DNA of 33,367 nt. It comes from Cupriavidus basilensis. Lineage in GTDB: Bacteria > Pseudomonadota > Gammaproteobacteria > Burkholderiales > Burkholderiaceae. Location of the stretch: NCBI RefSeq assembly GCF_029335485.1, contig NZ_JARJLM010000090.1, forward strand, positions 1 to 33,367, given 5' to 3'. Under the pieces are notes generated by a model, which saw only the letters and a list, made by a program, of their open reading frames with translations, did not search any database and was not told where the DNA came from. Below, piece by piece: positions 1-9,157 of the stretch; position 1 is the first letter of the stretch; each line of letters opens with the position of its first letter. A program made the translations under genes and the position numbers.

Positions 1-708
1 ATCCGGCCCGCCACGAATGCCGGCCGTGATGAAGGCCACCAGGTACCGCGTCTTGCGCACGACATCCCCCGGCCTGCAGGTGCCGTCCGAAATCCGCGCG
101 ATGCGGCTGTCGAATACGCTCATGACCAGCGCGCCCACCGCAAACGTATAGGCCCAGTACGCGTACTCCGGTTCCTTGCCGGGCGCCGCCAGCCGGATCG
201 CTTCGATGAACTCCCTGGCGAAGGGATCGAAGTAATCGCGCACGATGCCGCGCTCCGCTTCCTTCGGATCGGACGCTTCCCGGGCAATCAGCTTGGCGTA
301 GGCCACGCCGTCCTCGTCGCTCTGCACGCGCACCATCGGTTCGACAAAGGCCTGGACGATATGCTCCAGCACATCGACACCGGCGACAGCGGGCCGCCGC
401 AGCGCTTCCAGCCGGGCATCCAGGACGTCCTTGCGACGCTCGAACACAGCGCGATAGAGGTTCCGCTTGGTCTCGAAGTGGTAGACGATCAGGGGCAGTC
501 CCACGCTGGCCGCCGCTGCAATATCGCGCATCGACACGCCGTCGAATCCCCCTTCCGCGAACAGCCGCTCCGCGGCCTGGAGCACGCGCTCGCGCTTGGA
601 TGCCTCGGGCGCGGCACCAGCCGGTTCACGCGCCGTTTCCTTCCCTGCTTTTTGCACCGCTTTCCCCGCTGTGCGCGGGGGATCGATCACGCCCATCCCG
701 TCTCCCAT
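1..708 (-). CDS. TetR/AcrR-family transcriptional regulator (3' end outside window)
   Basis: The reading frame is open from an ATG at 708 (second in-frame ATG at 696) to the window edge, giving at least 236 residues. About 35 residues of low-complexity N-terminus precede a TetR DNA-binding domain: a helix with RVLQAAERLFAEGGFDGVS, then the recognition-helix region RDIAAAASVGLPLIVYHFET, which carries the family's YxHF-type ending. The rest is an alpha-helical ligand-binding domain containing a DxFDPFAREF stretch. The gene diverges from the transporter operon starting at 877, the usual arrangement for a local repressor that senses the transported or degraded compound. A near-palindrome at 802-819 is a candidate operator. 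The ligand is unknown and the C-terminus is not visible. Confidence 0.9.
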   Translation of the reverse strand, partial: MGDGMGVIDPPRTAGKAVQKAGKETAREPAGAAPEASKRERVLQAAERLFAEGGFDGVSMRDIAAAASVGLPLIVYHFETKRNLYRAVFERRKDVLDARLEALRRPAVAGVDVLEHIVQAFVEPMVRVQSDEDGVAYAKLIAREASDPKEAERGIVRDYFDPFAREFIEAIRLAAPGKEPEYAYWAYTFAVGALVMSVFDSRIARISDGTCRPGDVVRKTRYLVAFITAGIRGGPD

Positions 709-801
709 CTGATGGCCTCGATTGTAACCAAGGCGGATTGCGCGCCCCGGCAGTAACACTTCCGGCAGCCAATTTCGGTGTAAACCCTAGTTTTCGTCAA
801 A

Positions 802-819
802 ACTGAACGAACGTACAGT
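802..819. promoter_or_regulatory. Candidate TetR operator in the divergent intergenic region
   Basis: The 18-mer ACTGAACGAACGTACAGT matches its own reverse complement at 14 of 18 positions (arms ACTG-ACG / CGT-CAGT). It lies about 58 bp upstream of the transporter start and about 94 bp upstream of the TetR start, inside the 168-bp divergent spacer. Size and position suit a TetR dimer site. The assignment rests on symmetry and location only. Confidence 0.4.
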
Positions 820-876
820 CAGCCAAAACAAGAGCCATCGACGCGCTTCCCGGCCCCGTCGGAAACAGGAGACACC

Positions 877-2139
877 ATGAACCCCTACCCCATGAAGTGG
901 CGCGTGCTAGCCGGCGGCTTCCTCAGCTATATGTTCGATGCCGTGGACATCATCATCCTGGCCATCGCCATGCCGGCCATCATGGTGTCGCTCGAGATCT
1001 CGCAAGCGCAGGCCGGCCTGCTGGTCACGGCCACGCTGCTCGGCATCGGCCTGAGCAGCGTGGTCATGGGCCGCTACGCCGACAGCCACGGCCGCCGCAA
1101 GGCGCTGCTGCTCTCGCTTGCCGGCTTCGGCGGGCTGACGGTGGCGGTGGCGTTCGCCAGCGACTGGCGCGAGATACTGGTGCTGCGGTTCCTGGCCGGA
1201 CTCGGGCTCGGCGGCGTGTGGGGCATTGCCGCGGCCTATGTCAACGAGACCTGGCCGCCGGCCCAACGCGGCCGGGCCACCGCCTTCGTGCTGAGTTCCT
1301 TTTCCGTCGGCGCCAGCGTGGCGGCGGTGGTGGCCGCTTACCTGCTGCCCGGCCATGGCTGGCGCATGCTGTTCTTTGTCTGCGGCTCGGCGGTGTCCGT
1401 CGCCTGGCTCTATGTGTTTTTCCGCGTGCCAGAGTCCGAGGCGTGGCTGCGCCAGCAGCGGCTCGCCGGCAATGCGGGCCAGCCCGCGCCATCGGTGCGG
1501 ATCGCCGAGCTGTTCGCGCCCGGCCTGGCCCGCAATACCTTGCTGGGAACGGCGGCCTCGGCCTGCGCGCTGACCGCCTACTGGGGCGCCACCACTTGGC
1601 TGCCCACCTTCCTGGTGCGCGAGCGGGGCCTGAGCGTGGGCTCGATGGCGGCCTTCGTGGCCGTGCTCAACGCGGGCATGTTCGTTGGCTACAACGTCTT
1701 CGGCTATCTCTCCGACCGCATCGGCAAGAAGCGCGCGATCATCCTGTCGCTGGTCGGCACCGGCGTGACCCTGCCCGTCTACGTGCTCGCCAGCGACCGC
1801 ACCACGCTGCTGCTGCTGGGCCCGGTCTTCGCGTTCTTCATGGCCTTCGCGGGCCTGATCGGCGCCTACTTCGCCGAACTCTTTCCCACCCGGATCCGGG
1901 CCACCGGCGCGGGCTTCTGCTTCAACGTCGGCCGCGGCATCTCGGCCTTTTCCCCGCTCGCGCTCGGCTGGATCGCCACCATGGTGGGATTTGCCACCGG
2001 CATCGCGCTGTGCGGGCTGTTCTTCCTGCTTGCCGCGCTGGCCGTCGCCTTCCTGCCTGCCACGGGTCCGCATGCGGAATCCGGGCCGCTGCCCGATAGC
2101 GACCCCGACCCGCGCGGGCAAGCGGCCAGCGCCAGTTGA
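877..2139 (+). CDS. MFS transporter, aromatic-acid:H+ symporter-like
   Basis: 420 residues with 12 predicted membrane segments, an inner-membrane secondary transporter. TM1 contains an acidic FDAVDIIIL stretch typical of the AAHS/sialate-type branch. The loop after TM2 has the MFS signature [12 protein letters not shown], and the second half repeats it as [12 protein letters not shown]. An AGGAGA Shine-Dalgarno sequence sits 6 bases before the ATG. It is the first gene of a three-gene unit with a cyclase-type hydrolase and a fumarylacetoacetase, so it probably imports the acid those enzymes degrade. The exact substrate cannot be read from sequence. Control by the divergent TetR protein is inferred. 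Confidence 0.9.
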   Translation: MNPYPMKWRVLAGGFLSYMFDAVDIIILAIAMPAIMVSLEISQAQAGLLVTATLLGIGLSSVVMGRYADSHGRRKALLLSLAGFGGLTVAVAFASDWREILVLRFLAGLGLGGVWGIAAAYVNETWPPAQRGRATAFVLSSFSVGASVAAVVAAYLLPGHGWRMLFFVCGSAVSVAWLYVFFRVPESEAWLRQQRLAGNAGQPAPSVRIAELFAPGLARNTLLGTAASACALTAYWGATTWLPTFLVRERGLSVGSMAAFVAVLNAGMFVGYNVFGYLSDRIGKKRAIILSLVGTGVTLPVYVLASDRTTLLLLGPVFAFFMAFAGLIGAYFAELFPTRIRATGAGFCFNVGRGISAFSPLALGWIATMVGFATGIALCGLFFLLAALAVAFLPATGPHAESGPLPDSDPDPRGQAASAS

Positions 2140-2183
2140 TGACAGGACCATTCGACAACCCCCGAGCTACGGAGCCTACCCAC

Positions 2184-2990
2184 ATGCCTCGCCAACTGAT
2201 CGACCTGTCGATTTTCCTGGAGAACGATGTCATCTCCGATCCACCCGGCTACGGCCCGGTGATCGAGTACCACGCGCACAAGGCCACCGCGAGCCAGGTC
2301 ACGCCCTTCTTTCCCGGCCTGGCCGAGGCGGACCTCCCCGACAGCGAAGGCTGGGCGATCGAGCAGGTCCGGCTGAATACCCACAACGGCACGCACCTGG
2401 ACGCGCCCTACCATTTCCACAGCACCATGAACGAGGCGCTGGGCGAGCGCGAACGCGCCATCACCATCGACGAGGTGCCGCTGGACTGGTGCTTCCAGCC
2501 CGGCGTCAAGCTGGATTTCCGTCGCTTCGACGACGGCTACGTGGTGACGGCCGCCGATGTGCAAGCCGAACTCGCGCGCATCGGCCACCAGCTCTCGCCG
2601 CTGGAGATCGTGGTGGTGAACACGCGCGCGGGCGAGCGCTACGGCCACGCGGACTATGTTTCGTCCGGCTGCGGCATGGGCTATGAGGCGACCATGTACC
2701 TGCTGGAGCGTGGCGTGCGCCTGACGGGCACCGACGCCTGGAGCTGGGATGCGCCCTTCGTGCATACCGCGCGCAAGTACCAGGAAACCGGCGATGCCTC
2801 GCTGATCTGGGAAGGGCACAAGGCCGGCCGCCATATCGGCTATTGCCACCTCGAGAAGCTGCACAACCTGGAGGCCCTGCCGCCGCATGGATTCTATGTA
2901 TCCTGCTTCCCGCACAAGATCCGCGGCGCCTCGGCGGGCTGGACCCGCGCGGTGGCCATCATCGATACGGCCCTGAACGCATCGCGATAG
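2184..2990 (+). CDS. Cyclase/kynurenine formamidase-like metal-dependent hydrolase
   Basis: 268 residues. The metal-binding signature of the cyclase superfamily (PF04199; KynB, isatin hydrolase) is present as [14 protein letters not shown], followed by a conserved GTDAWSWD stretch. Known members hydrolyse amides or lactam/lactone-like bonds of aromatic metabolites using a divalent metal. The ATG at 2184 is chosen because a GGAG sequence lies 9 bases upstream and the conserved N-terminus ([13 protein letters not shown]) begins there. An earlier ATG at 2139 overlaps the transporter stop (TGATG) but has no ribosome site. Coupling with a transporter and a fumarylacetoacetase suggests a step before C-C cleavage. 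No kynureninase or dioxygenase is nearby, so KynB itself is unlikely. Confidence 0.85.
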   Translation: MPRQLIDLSIFLENDVISDPPGYGPVIEYHAHKATASQVTPFFPGLAEADLPDSEGWAIEQVRLNTHNGTHLDAPYHFHSTMNEALGERERAITIDEVPLDWCFQPGVKLDFRRFDDGYVVTAADVQAELARIGHQLSPLEIVVVNTRAGERYGHADYVSSGCGMGYEATMYLLERGVRLTGTDAWSWDAPFVHTARKYQETGDASLIWEGHKAGRHIGYCHLEKLHNLEALPPHGFYVSCFPHKIRGASAGWTRAVAIIDTALNASR

Positions 2991-3004
2991 AAGGAGCGCC
3001 GATC

Positions 3005-4327
3005 ATGGAAGCGGAACTGAACCACACCCACGACGCCGCGCGCCAGAGCTGGCTGCCCGCGGCCAGCGCCGCCGGCACGGCATTCCCGCTGCAGAACCTG
3101 CCCTATGCCGTGTTCAGGCGCAAGGACAGCACCGAACCCTTTCGCGGCGGCGTGGCCATCGGCGACCAGATCGTCGACCTCGCGGCCTTGCGCGAGGCCG
3201 GCTGCCTGCATGGACTGGCAGCGGACGCCGCCACGGCAGCCGCCGGCCAGACCCTGAACGCGTTCTTCGAGATGGGGCCACCGGCCTGGCGTGTGCTGCG
3301 GCATGCCCTGTTCGGCCTGCTGGAACGCGGTAGCCCGCATGAGGCCATGGTGCGGCCATGCCTGCTGCCGCAGGCCCTGGCGGAGTACGCCGTGCCCACG
3401 CGCATCGGCGACTACACCGACTTCTACACCTCGCTCGATCATGCGGTGAACTGCAGCAAGCCGCTCGGCCTTGCCGTCACGCCCAACTTCGACTGGCTGC
3501 CGATCGCTTACCACGGGCGCGCATCGTCGATTGGAGTCAGCGGCCAGGCGGTGCGGCGCCCGGTGGGCCAGTATCGGGTCGAAGGCGTTGCGCATCCGGT
3601 AGCCGGCCCTTGCCAGCGGCTGGACTACGAACTGGAACTCGGCATCTTCATCGGCACCGGCAATGCGCAAGGCACGCCCATCGACATCGCGCAGGCACAG
3701 CGCCATGTGTTCGGCATCTGCCTGCTCAACGACTGGTCGGCGCGCGACATACAGGGTTGGGAGATGCAGCCGCTGGGCCCGTTCCAGTCCAAGAACTTCG
3801 CCACCACGATCTCGCCGTGGATCGTCACGCTGGAGGCCCTGCTGCCCTACCGCCAGCCGTGGCGGCGCGCCGCCGGCAGGCCGCTGCCCCTGCCCTACCT
3901 GGATGCGCCCGGGAACGATGCCGCGGGCGCCTTCGACATCCGGCTGGAAGTCGCGGTACAAAGCGCGAGCCGCGCGGCACGGGGATTGCCCGCCGCCACG
4001 CTGACCCGTACCAGCTTCCGGCACCAGTACTGGAGCATCGCGCAGATGATCGCCCATCACACCGTGGGCGGCTGCAATCTGCAGGCGGGCGATTTACTGG
4101 GCAGTGGCACGATCTCGGGGCCGACCCCGGGCGAAGCCGGCGCCCTGATCGAGCTGACCGTCGCCGGCACGCAGCCGGTCGATATCGGCGCGGGGGAAAT
4201 GCGTGGTTTCCTGGAAGACGGCGACAGCGTGATCTTCAGCGGCTGGTGCGAACGGGCCGGGTATGCGCGCATTGGCTTTGGCACCAATCACGGCAAGATA
4301 CTGCCCGCCCGGCACGTCGGCGCTTAG
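3005..4327 (+). CDS. fahA: Fumarylacetoacetase (FAH, EC 3.7.1.2 family)
   Basis: 440 residues, close to the full-length FAH size and longer than short bacterial FAH-domain proteins. It has the SH3-like N-terminal domain and the catalytic domain. Residues matching the characterised enzyme are visible: DYTDFY (metal ligand D139), catalytic H146 in SLDHAVN, YHGRASSIGVSG, metal ligands E209 and E211 in DYELEL, D243-W244 in NDWSARDIQ, K263 in GPFQSKNF, and GSGTISG near the C-terminus. It should hydrolyse fumarylacetoacetate or a close diketo acid. AAGGAG lies 8 bases before the ATG. No homogentisate dioxygenase or maleylacetoacetate isomerase is in the operon, so the true substrate may differ. Its TAG stop overlaps the stop of the convergent DUF2252 gene. 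Confidence 0.9.
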   Translation: MEAELNHTHDAARQSWLPAASAAGTAFPLQNLPYAVFRRKDSTEPFRGGVAIGDQIVDLAALREAGCLHGLAADAATAAAGQTLNAFFEMGPPAWRVLRHALFGLLERGSPHEAMVRPCLLPQALAEYAVPTRIGDYTDFYTSLDHAVNCSKPLGLAVTPNFDWLPIAYHGRASSIGVSGQAVRRPVGQYRVEGVAHPVAGPCQRLDYELELGIFIGTGNAQGTPIDIAQAQRHVFGICLLNDWSARDIQGWEMQPLGPFQSKNFATTISPWIVTLEALLPYRQPWRRAAGRPLPLPYLDAPGNDAAGAFDIRLEVAVQSASRAARGLPAATLTRTSFRHQYWSIAQMIAHHTVGGCNLQAGDLLGSGTISGPTPGEAGALIELTVAGTQPVDIGAGEMRGFLEDGDSVIFSGWCERAGYARIGFGTNHGKILPARHVGA

Positions 4328-5523
4328 GCCTTCTGCCTGCGGGCTTTGCGGTAGTCCTGCGCGAAGTCCTTCCACTGCGCCTGCGCCACCTCGCAGCCAT
4401 GGTGGGCCAGCCGCAGCACCGGTGCGCGCCAGCGGCTGCCCGCGGCAAAGTCCTGCAGCTGCTCGATGCGGTCGGCGGCTTGGTGCCCGCAGCCGCGCAG
4501 ATGCGCCCAGGCGGCGGCGCGAGCCATGGTAAGCAGCACCTCGCGCAGGTCGTCGCGGTCCGTGTGCGGGCCGATGTCGACCCGGTCGGCCGTGGGCTGC
4601 AGGCTCTTGACCAGGTAGGAGGCGTCCTCCATCGTCACTGCCGTCAGCAGCGCCGGCGAAGCTGCCTGCATGGCATGCTGGATATGCACCACGCGAGCCG
4701 CCTCGGTACCCCAGCGCGGCTGCGTGCGCTGCGGCAGCACATCCCACGCGCTGGGCGCGGCGCGCTTGATATCGACCAGCCGCTGGGCCGCGGGATCGCT
4801 GTCCGCATGGGCAAGCACCACATAGCGCTCCAGCCCCAGGCTGCCCATGCCGGCCACCCGGCGAGCCACGTCGTCCAGCACCAGTTTGCCGTGCTGCGAC
4901 TGCCGCGAGAATTCGCGCAGGACGGCCGTGGCGCGCTTGCGCTGGCCGGCTTCGCGCGCCAGGGCGTGGCGGCCATCGACCAGCAGGCGGCGCTCCCCGC
5001 CACGCCGCACGGTACGCTCGGCCAGCAACTGCCCGCGGCGGCGGCGCCGGACGCGGCGCAGCAAGGTGGCAACCATGCCGCGCGCGGTGGCGCGCTCCAC
5101 CCAGCGCGGCTTGCCGCCTGCCAGCACCGCCGCATAGGTATCGAGCATAAGGTGGCAGGCATCGTGCGCGTCGGCATCCGACAGGCCTAGCTGCGGCGCC
5201 GCGATCAGCAGGCTGGACAGCAGGCGCACCAGGTCCACCGTGAGCGGTGCGACCAGCGCGTCGTCGAAATCGTTGAGATCGAAATAGACCAGGCCGTTGT
5301 CGCCCTTGAAGCTGCCCAGGTTCTCCAGGTGCAGGTCGCCGCAGACATAGGTGGTCGGCGCTTCGAGCAAGGCCGCTTCCCCGCGCATGGAGGCCGCATA
5401 GAGGTGGTTGGTGCCGCGCAGGAAGGCAAAGGGATCGGCGGCGATTGCCGCCAGCTTGCGCGTGAGCCGCTCGGGATCGCGGCCTTGGTTGTAGATCAGG
5501 ATGGCTTCCGTGGCGGGATGCAT
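4324..5523 (-). CDS. DUF2252 family protein (kinase-fold-like)
   Basis: 399 residues from the ATG at 5523, which follows GAGGAA; the frame is open 72 bases further upstream but without ribosome site or conserved sequence. Family features visible are YNQGRDPERL, FLRGTNHLYAA, and a pair resembling phosphotransferase active sites, CGDLHLENLG and YFDLNDFDDA. The central part is very Arg-rich. The biochemical function of DUF2252 is not established; a phosphotransferase-like fold is inferred from the HxxN / DFDD motifs. It lies 104 bp downstream of the oxidase subunit IV gene on the same strand and may be read through from it. It converges on the fumarylacetoacetase gene with a shared TTAG at 4324-4327. 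Confidence 0.85.
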   Translation of the reverse strand: MHPATEAILIYNQGRDPERLTRKLAAIAADPFAFLRGTNHLYAASMRGEAALLEAPTTYVCGDLHLENLGSFKGDNGLVYFDLNDFDDALVAPLTVDLVRLLSSLLIAAPQLGLSDADAHDACHLMLDTYAAVLAGGKPRWVERATARGMVATLLRRVRRRRRGQLLAERTVRRGGERRLLVDGRHALAREAGQRKRATAVLREFSRQSQHGKLVLDDVARRVAGMGSLGLERYVVLAHADSDPAAQRLVDIKRAAPSAWDVLPQRTQPRWGTEAARVVHIQHAMQAASPALLTAVTMEDASYLVKSLQPTADRVDIGPHTDRDDLREVLLTMARAAAWAHLRGCGHQAADRIEQLQDFAAGSRWRAPVLRLAHHGCEVAQAQWKDFAQDYRKARRQKA

Positions 5524-5627
5524 GGTTTCCTCGGTTGGACCGGCAATCCGCTGAGTGTACCCGGCCAGCCGGCACATGCAAACCGCAGCCGCCACCAGGC
5601 CGCAGCTTCAGCGCGCGAAAGGCCTGC

Positions 5628-6020
5628 TCAACGGAAGAAGATGCCGCGCAGGAGGAAGGTGTAGTCCGCCTCGGTTGCCATCAGGCCCACCAGCACCAGC
5701 AGGCATAGCGGCGGCACCAGGATGGCACAGATCAGGGCCATCCGTTCCCACGCCATATGCATGAAGACGCCCACGATCAGGCCCGCCTTCATCACCATGA
5801 AAAGCAGGATCAGGGTCCAGCGCAGATAGCCCTGGAAATGGAAATAGTCCACCAGGTAGGACAGCGTGGACAGCACGAACAACAGCCCCCAGATCTTCAG
5901 GTAGAGGCCGATCGGGTGCTGTTGCCCGTGCTGCTCCCCGTGCGCCGCGGGAGCCGGGGGAGCAGCGGGAGCCGCCGGCGCAAGGCCCGGCACATCTGGA
6001 GATGGTGTCGACGAAGCCAT
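5628..6020 (-). CDS. Cytochrome c oxidase subunit IV (prokaryotic COX4 type)
   Basis: 130 residues. A Pro/Ala-rich soluble N-terminus (about residues 1-35) is followed by three membrane helices, with the family signature KAGLIVGVFMHMAWE in the second. This small subunit stabilises haem-copper oxidases of the caa3/bo3 kind. The ATG at 6020 has GTGAGG just upstream; longer in-frame extensions overlap the preceding gene and lack conservation. It is the last gene of the oxidase cluster, 8 bases after the subunit III stop. Confidence 0.88.
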   Translation of the reverse strand: MASSTPSPDVPGLAPAAPAAPPAPAAHGEQHGQQHPIGLYLKIWGLLFVLSTLSYLVDYFHFQGYLRWTLILLFMVMKAGLIVGVFMHMAWERMALICAILVPPLCLLVLVGLMATEADYTFLLRGIFFR

Positions 6021-6028
6021 GGCGTGCC

Positions 6029-6712
6029 TCACCAGAGATAGAACAGTGCAAAGATGAAAACCCAGACCAGGTCCACGAAGTGCCAGTACAAGCCGGCGAT
6101 CTCCACGATCTGGTAGTTGCCCGTGCGATCGTAGCGGCCACGCAGCACCTTGGTGGCCACCACCAGCAGGTAGATCACGCCGCAGCTCACATGCAGGCCG
6201 TGGAAGCCGGTAATCATGAAGAAGCTGGAGCCGAACTGCGCCGCCCCCATGGGGTTGCCCCAGGGGCGCACGCCCTCGGTGACGATCAGTTTGGTCCACT
6301 CGAAAGCCTGCATGCTGACAAAGGAGACGCCGAACAGGGCGGTGGCGAACATCAGGCTGGCGCATTTCACGCGGTCCCGCCGATAGGCGAAATTGACCGC
6401 CATGGCCATCGTGCCGCTGCTGCTGATCAGCACGAAGGTCATGATGGCGATCAGCAGCAATGGCACGTCGGTGCTACCGATCCGCAGCCCGAACACTTCG
6501 CTCGGATTCGGCCACGGCGCCGTGTTCGCGATCCTGACCGACATGTAGCCGGTCAGGAAGCAACTGAAGATGAAAGTGTCGGACACCAGGAAGATCCACA
6601 TCATGGCCTTGCCCCACGACACCTTGAAGGCCTGCTGGTCGGACGACCAGTCGGCCACCAGGCCGCGCCAGCCGGAGACCGCCGGGGTCGATGGAGTGGA
6701 TTGCGATGACAT
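6029..6712 (-). CDS. coxP: Cytochrome c oxidase subunit III
   Basis: 227 residues with several membrane helices. Recognisable subunit III features are the conserved FFMITGFHGLHVSCG helix and the C-terminal YWHFVDLVWVFIF segment. Subunit III supports proton uptake and stability of the catalytic core. It follows a second, more divergent subunit III-like gene. The order II-I-III-III matches the alternative oxidase cluster coxMNOP described in Bradyrhizobium, from which the symbol is borrowed by analogy. Its start is 33 bp after the previous stop. Confidence 0.88.
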   Translation of the reverse strand: MSSQSTPSTPAVSGWRGLVADWSSDQQAFKVSWGKAMMWIFLVSDTFIFSCFLTGYMSVRIANTAPWPNPSEVFGLRIGSTDVPLLLIAIMTFVLISSSGTMAMAVNFAYRRDRVKCASLMFATALFGVSFVSMQAFEWTKLIVTEGVRPWGNPMGAAQFGSSFFMITGFHGLHVSCGVIYLLVVATKVLRGRYDRTGNYQIVEIAGLYWHFVDLVWVFIFALFYLW

Positions 6713-6745
6713 CGGCGCCCTCCTTCGAGGATGAGCCTGGCCGCG

Positions 6746-7393
6746 TTAGCCGCGGCCGCAGATAAAGCGGACGAACTCCGGCGTGAGCCAGCCCAGCGCA
6801 GCCAGCAGTGCCACCCACACGGCCAGCAGGAAGTGCCAGTAGCGGGCGCACAGCGTGATGCGCAGCGTGCTGCCCACGCTACCGGGCGCGGCGCGCATGG
6901 CCACCGCCCAGCCAACCAGCCCACCCAGCACGTGCAGGCCATGCATCGCGGTCAACAGGTAGAAGAAACTGCCGGCCGGATTGTTGGCCGGCACCACATG
7001 GATGGCGAGCAATGCCTGCCACGCCCACAGTTGCGAGGAGACGAAGGCCGCTGCGGCCAGTCCGCCCAGGCGCAGGGCGCGATGCGCCCGCTGGAAGCGC
7101 CCCGCGCGGGAGGCCCGCGCCGCCGCCAGCATCACCCCGCTGCCCGCCGCAAGCAGCGCGGTGGACAGCCATACCTGCCAAGGCAGCGCGACGGCATGCC
7201 AGTCCGGCGAGTCCATGCGCATGGCGTAGGCCGTGAGAAACAGCGCGAACAGCGAGCTCACCACGCCCATGAACGCCCACAGGCCGATGCTGGCGGGCGC
7301 CGGGCCCGCCTTCTGGCGGCCCGCATCGCCAGGGCCGGGGCCGCCGCGGCGTTCGTCGCCGCCGCTGACGCGATAGACCAGGTTCGGGTTCAT
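6746..7393 (-). CDS. coxO: Second subunit III-like protein of the caa3 oxidase
   Basis: 215 residues with an N-terminal charged Gly-rich segment (residues 1-35) and about five membrane helices. The subunit III hallmark appears as YLLTAMHGLHVLGGL, and a C-terminal CARYWHFLLAVWVALL helix aligns with the usual YWHFVDLVW. It differs strongly from the following subunit III, so it is a diverged paralogue. Its ATG overlaps the subunit I stop by four bases (ATGA), indicating translational coupling. The symbol follows the coxMNOP analogy. Confidence 0.82.
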   Translation of the reverse strand: MNPNLVYRVSGGDERRGGPGPGDAGRQKAGPAPASIGLWAFMGVVSSLFALFLTAYAMRMDSPDWHAVALPWQVWLSTALLAAGSGVMLAAARASRAGRFQRAHRALRLGGLAAAAFVSSQLWAWQALLAIHVVPANNPAGSFFYLLTAMHGLHVLGGLVGWAVAMRAAPGSVGSTLRITLCARYWHFLLAVWVALLAALGWLTPEFVRFICGRG

Positions 7394-9147
7394 GCCACGG
7401 CTCCACGACGCTCATGCGGCTCGGGCTCGGCGCCGCCAGCCTCGGGCGGCGCGTTCTGCGCGATGAAATCCTCGCTCGCGCCCGGCACGCTGTAGGCGTA
7501 GGCCCAGCGATGCACCACCGGCTGCTCCGGGCCCCAGTTGCCGTGCACGGGCGGCGTCTGTGGCGTCTGCCACTCCAGCGACGCCGCGCGCCACGGGTTG
7601 GCGCCCGCTGCCTTGCCACGCCACAGGCTCCACACCAGGTTGAAGACAAAGATCAGTTGCGCCGCCGCTACGACAAAGGCCGCTACGGAGATATAGGCAT
7701 TCAGCGTATGCGCCGACTCCGGTATGAAGGCATAGTTGTCGTAGGCGTAATAGCGCCGCGGCATGCCGAGGATGCCGAGATAGTGCATGGGAAAGAAGAT
7801 GGCATAGGTACCGACGAAGGTCACCCAGAAATGCACCCTGCCAAGCGCGTCGTTGAGCATGCGGCCAGTGACCTTGGGGTACCAGTGATAGATGCCGCCG
7901 AACACCACCAGGATCGGCGACACGCCCATCACCATATGAAAATGCGCAACCACGAAGTACGTGTTGGAAAGCGGGATATCCACGCTCACATTACCCAGGA
8001 ACAGCCCGGTCAGCCCGCCGATCACGAAGGTGCTGATAAAGGCGATGGCGAACAGCATCGGCACCGAGAGATGGATGTCGCCGCGCCACAGCGTGATGAC
8101 CCAGTTATAGACCTTGATGGCGGTGGGAATCGCGATGATCAGCGTGGTGGTGGCGAAGAAGAAGCCGAAGTAGGGGTTCATCCCGCTCACGAACATATGG
8201 TGTGCCCACACCACGACCGACAGCACGCCGATGGCGAGGATGGCCCACACCATGGTGCGGTAGCCGAAAATGCTCTTGCGCGAATGCACGCTGACCAGGT
8301 CGGAGACGATGCCGAAGGCCGGCAAGGCGACGATATACACCTCGGGATGGCCGAAGAACCAGAACAGGTGCTGGAACAGCAGCGGGCTACCGCCCTTGTA
8401 GTTGAGCTGCTGGCCCAGCGACACGATGGCCGGCATGAAAAAGCTGGTGCCCAGCGTACGGTCGAGCAGCATCATCACGCCGGACACGAACAGCGCGGGA
8501 AACGCCAGCAGCGCCAGGATGGTGGCCATGAAGATGCCCCACACGGACAGCGGCATGCGCATCAGGGTCATGCCTTCGGTGCGGGCCTGCAGAACCGTGG
8601 TGACATAGTTGAGCCCCCCCATGGTGGCCGCCACGATAAAGATCAGCAGCGACACCAGCATCAGGATGATGCCCCACTCGTAGCCTGGCGTCCCCCTCAG
8701 GATGGCTTGCGGCGGGTAGAGCGTCCAGCCGGCGCCGGTGGGTCCTCCCGGCACGAAGAAGCTCGACAGCAGCACGATCACCGACAACAGGTAGACCCAG
8801 AAGCTCAGCATATTGAGGAACGGGAACACCATGTCGCGCGCGCCCACCATCAGCGGGATCAGGTAGTTGCCGAAGCCGCCGAGGAAAAGCGCGGTGAGCA
8901 GGTAGATCACCATGATCATGCCGTGCATGGTGACAAACTGGTAATAGCGGTTGGCGTCGATGAAATCGAACTTCCCAGGGAATCCCAGCTGCAAGCGCAT
9001 CAGGTTGGAGAGCGCGACGCCCACCAACCCCACCACGATGGCGACAATGGTGTATTGCACCGCGATGACCTTGTGGTCCTGGCTCCAGATATAGCGGGTC
9101 CAGAAGCTGGCCGGGCCATGATGGGCGGCGTCGTCGGCGTATGCCAT
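7390..9147 (-). CDS. coxN: Cytochrome c oxidase subunit I (caa3/aa3 A-type)
   Basis: 585 residues, 12 or more membrane helices: the catalytic subunit that reduces O2 at the haem a3-CuB centre and pumps protons. Ligands are all in place: H75 and H404 (low-spin haem), H402 (haem a3), H267, H316 and H317 (CuB), and Y271 of the cross-linked His-Tyr pair in GHPEVYI. Proton-channel residues are present: D105 in GARDMVFP (D channel), E269, and K345 in TAIKVYNW (K channel). This is therefore an A1-type enzyme. AGGAGG precedes the ATG and adjoins a heptamer repeat. It overlaps coxO by four bases. Confidence 0.95.
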   Translation of the reverse strand: MAYADDAAHHGPASFWTRYIWSQDHKVIAVQYTIVAIVVGLVGVALSNLMRLQLGFPGKFDFIDANRYYQFVTMHGMIMVIYLLTALFLGGFGNYLIPLMVGARDMVFPFLNMLSFWVYLLSVIVLLSSFFVPGGPTGAGWTLYPPQAILRGTPGYEWGIILMLVSLLIFIVAATMGGLNYVTTVLQARTEGMTLMRMPLSVWGIFMATILALLAFPALFVSGVMMLLDRTLGTSFFMPAIVSLGQQLNYKGGSPLLFQHLFWFFGHPEVYIVALPAFGIVSDLVSVHSRKSIFGYRTMVWAILAIGVLSVVVWAHHMFVSGMNPYFGFFFATTTLIIAIPTAIKVYNWVITLWRGDIHLSVPMLFAIAFISTFVIGGLTGLFLGNVSVDIPLSNTYFVVAHFHMVMGVSPILVVFGGIYHWYPKVTGRMLNDALGRVHFWVTFVGTYAIFFPMHYLGILGMPRRYYAYDNYAFIPESAHTLNAYISVAAFVVAAAQLIFVFNLVWSLWRGKAAGANPWRAASLEWQTPQTPPVHGNWGPEQPVVHRWAYAYSVPGASEDFIAQNAPPEAGGAEPEPHERRGAVA

Positions 9148-9157
9148 TGCAATCCCT

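Noticed and set aside
361-756. Plus-strand frame of 131 codons opposite the TetR gene
   Set aside because: The minus-strand frame encodes a clear TetR DNA-binding domain over the same interval.
3358-5190. Plus-strand open frame of 610 codons spanning the fumarylacetoacetase and DUF2252 genes
   Set aside because: It crosses two well-supported genes on opposite strands and has no recognisable domain.
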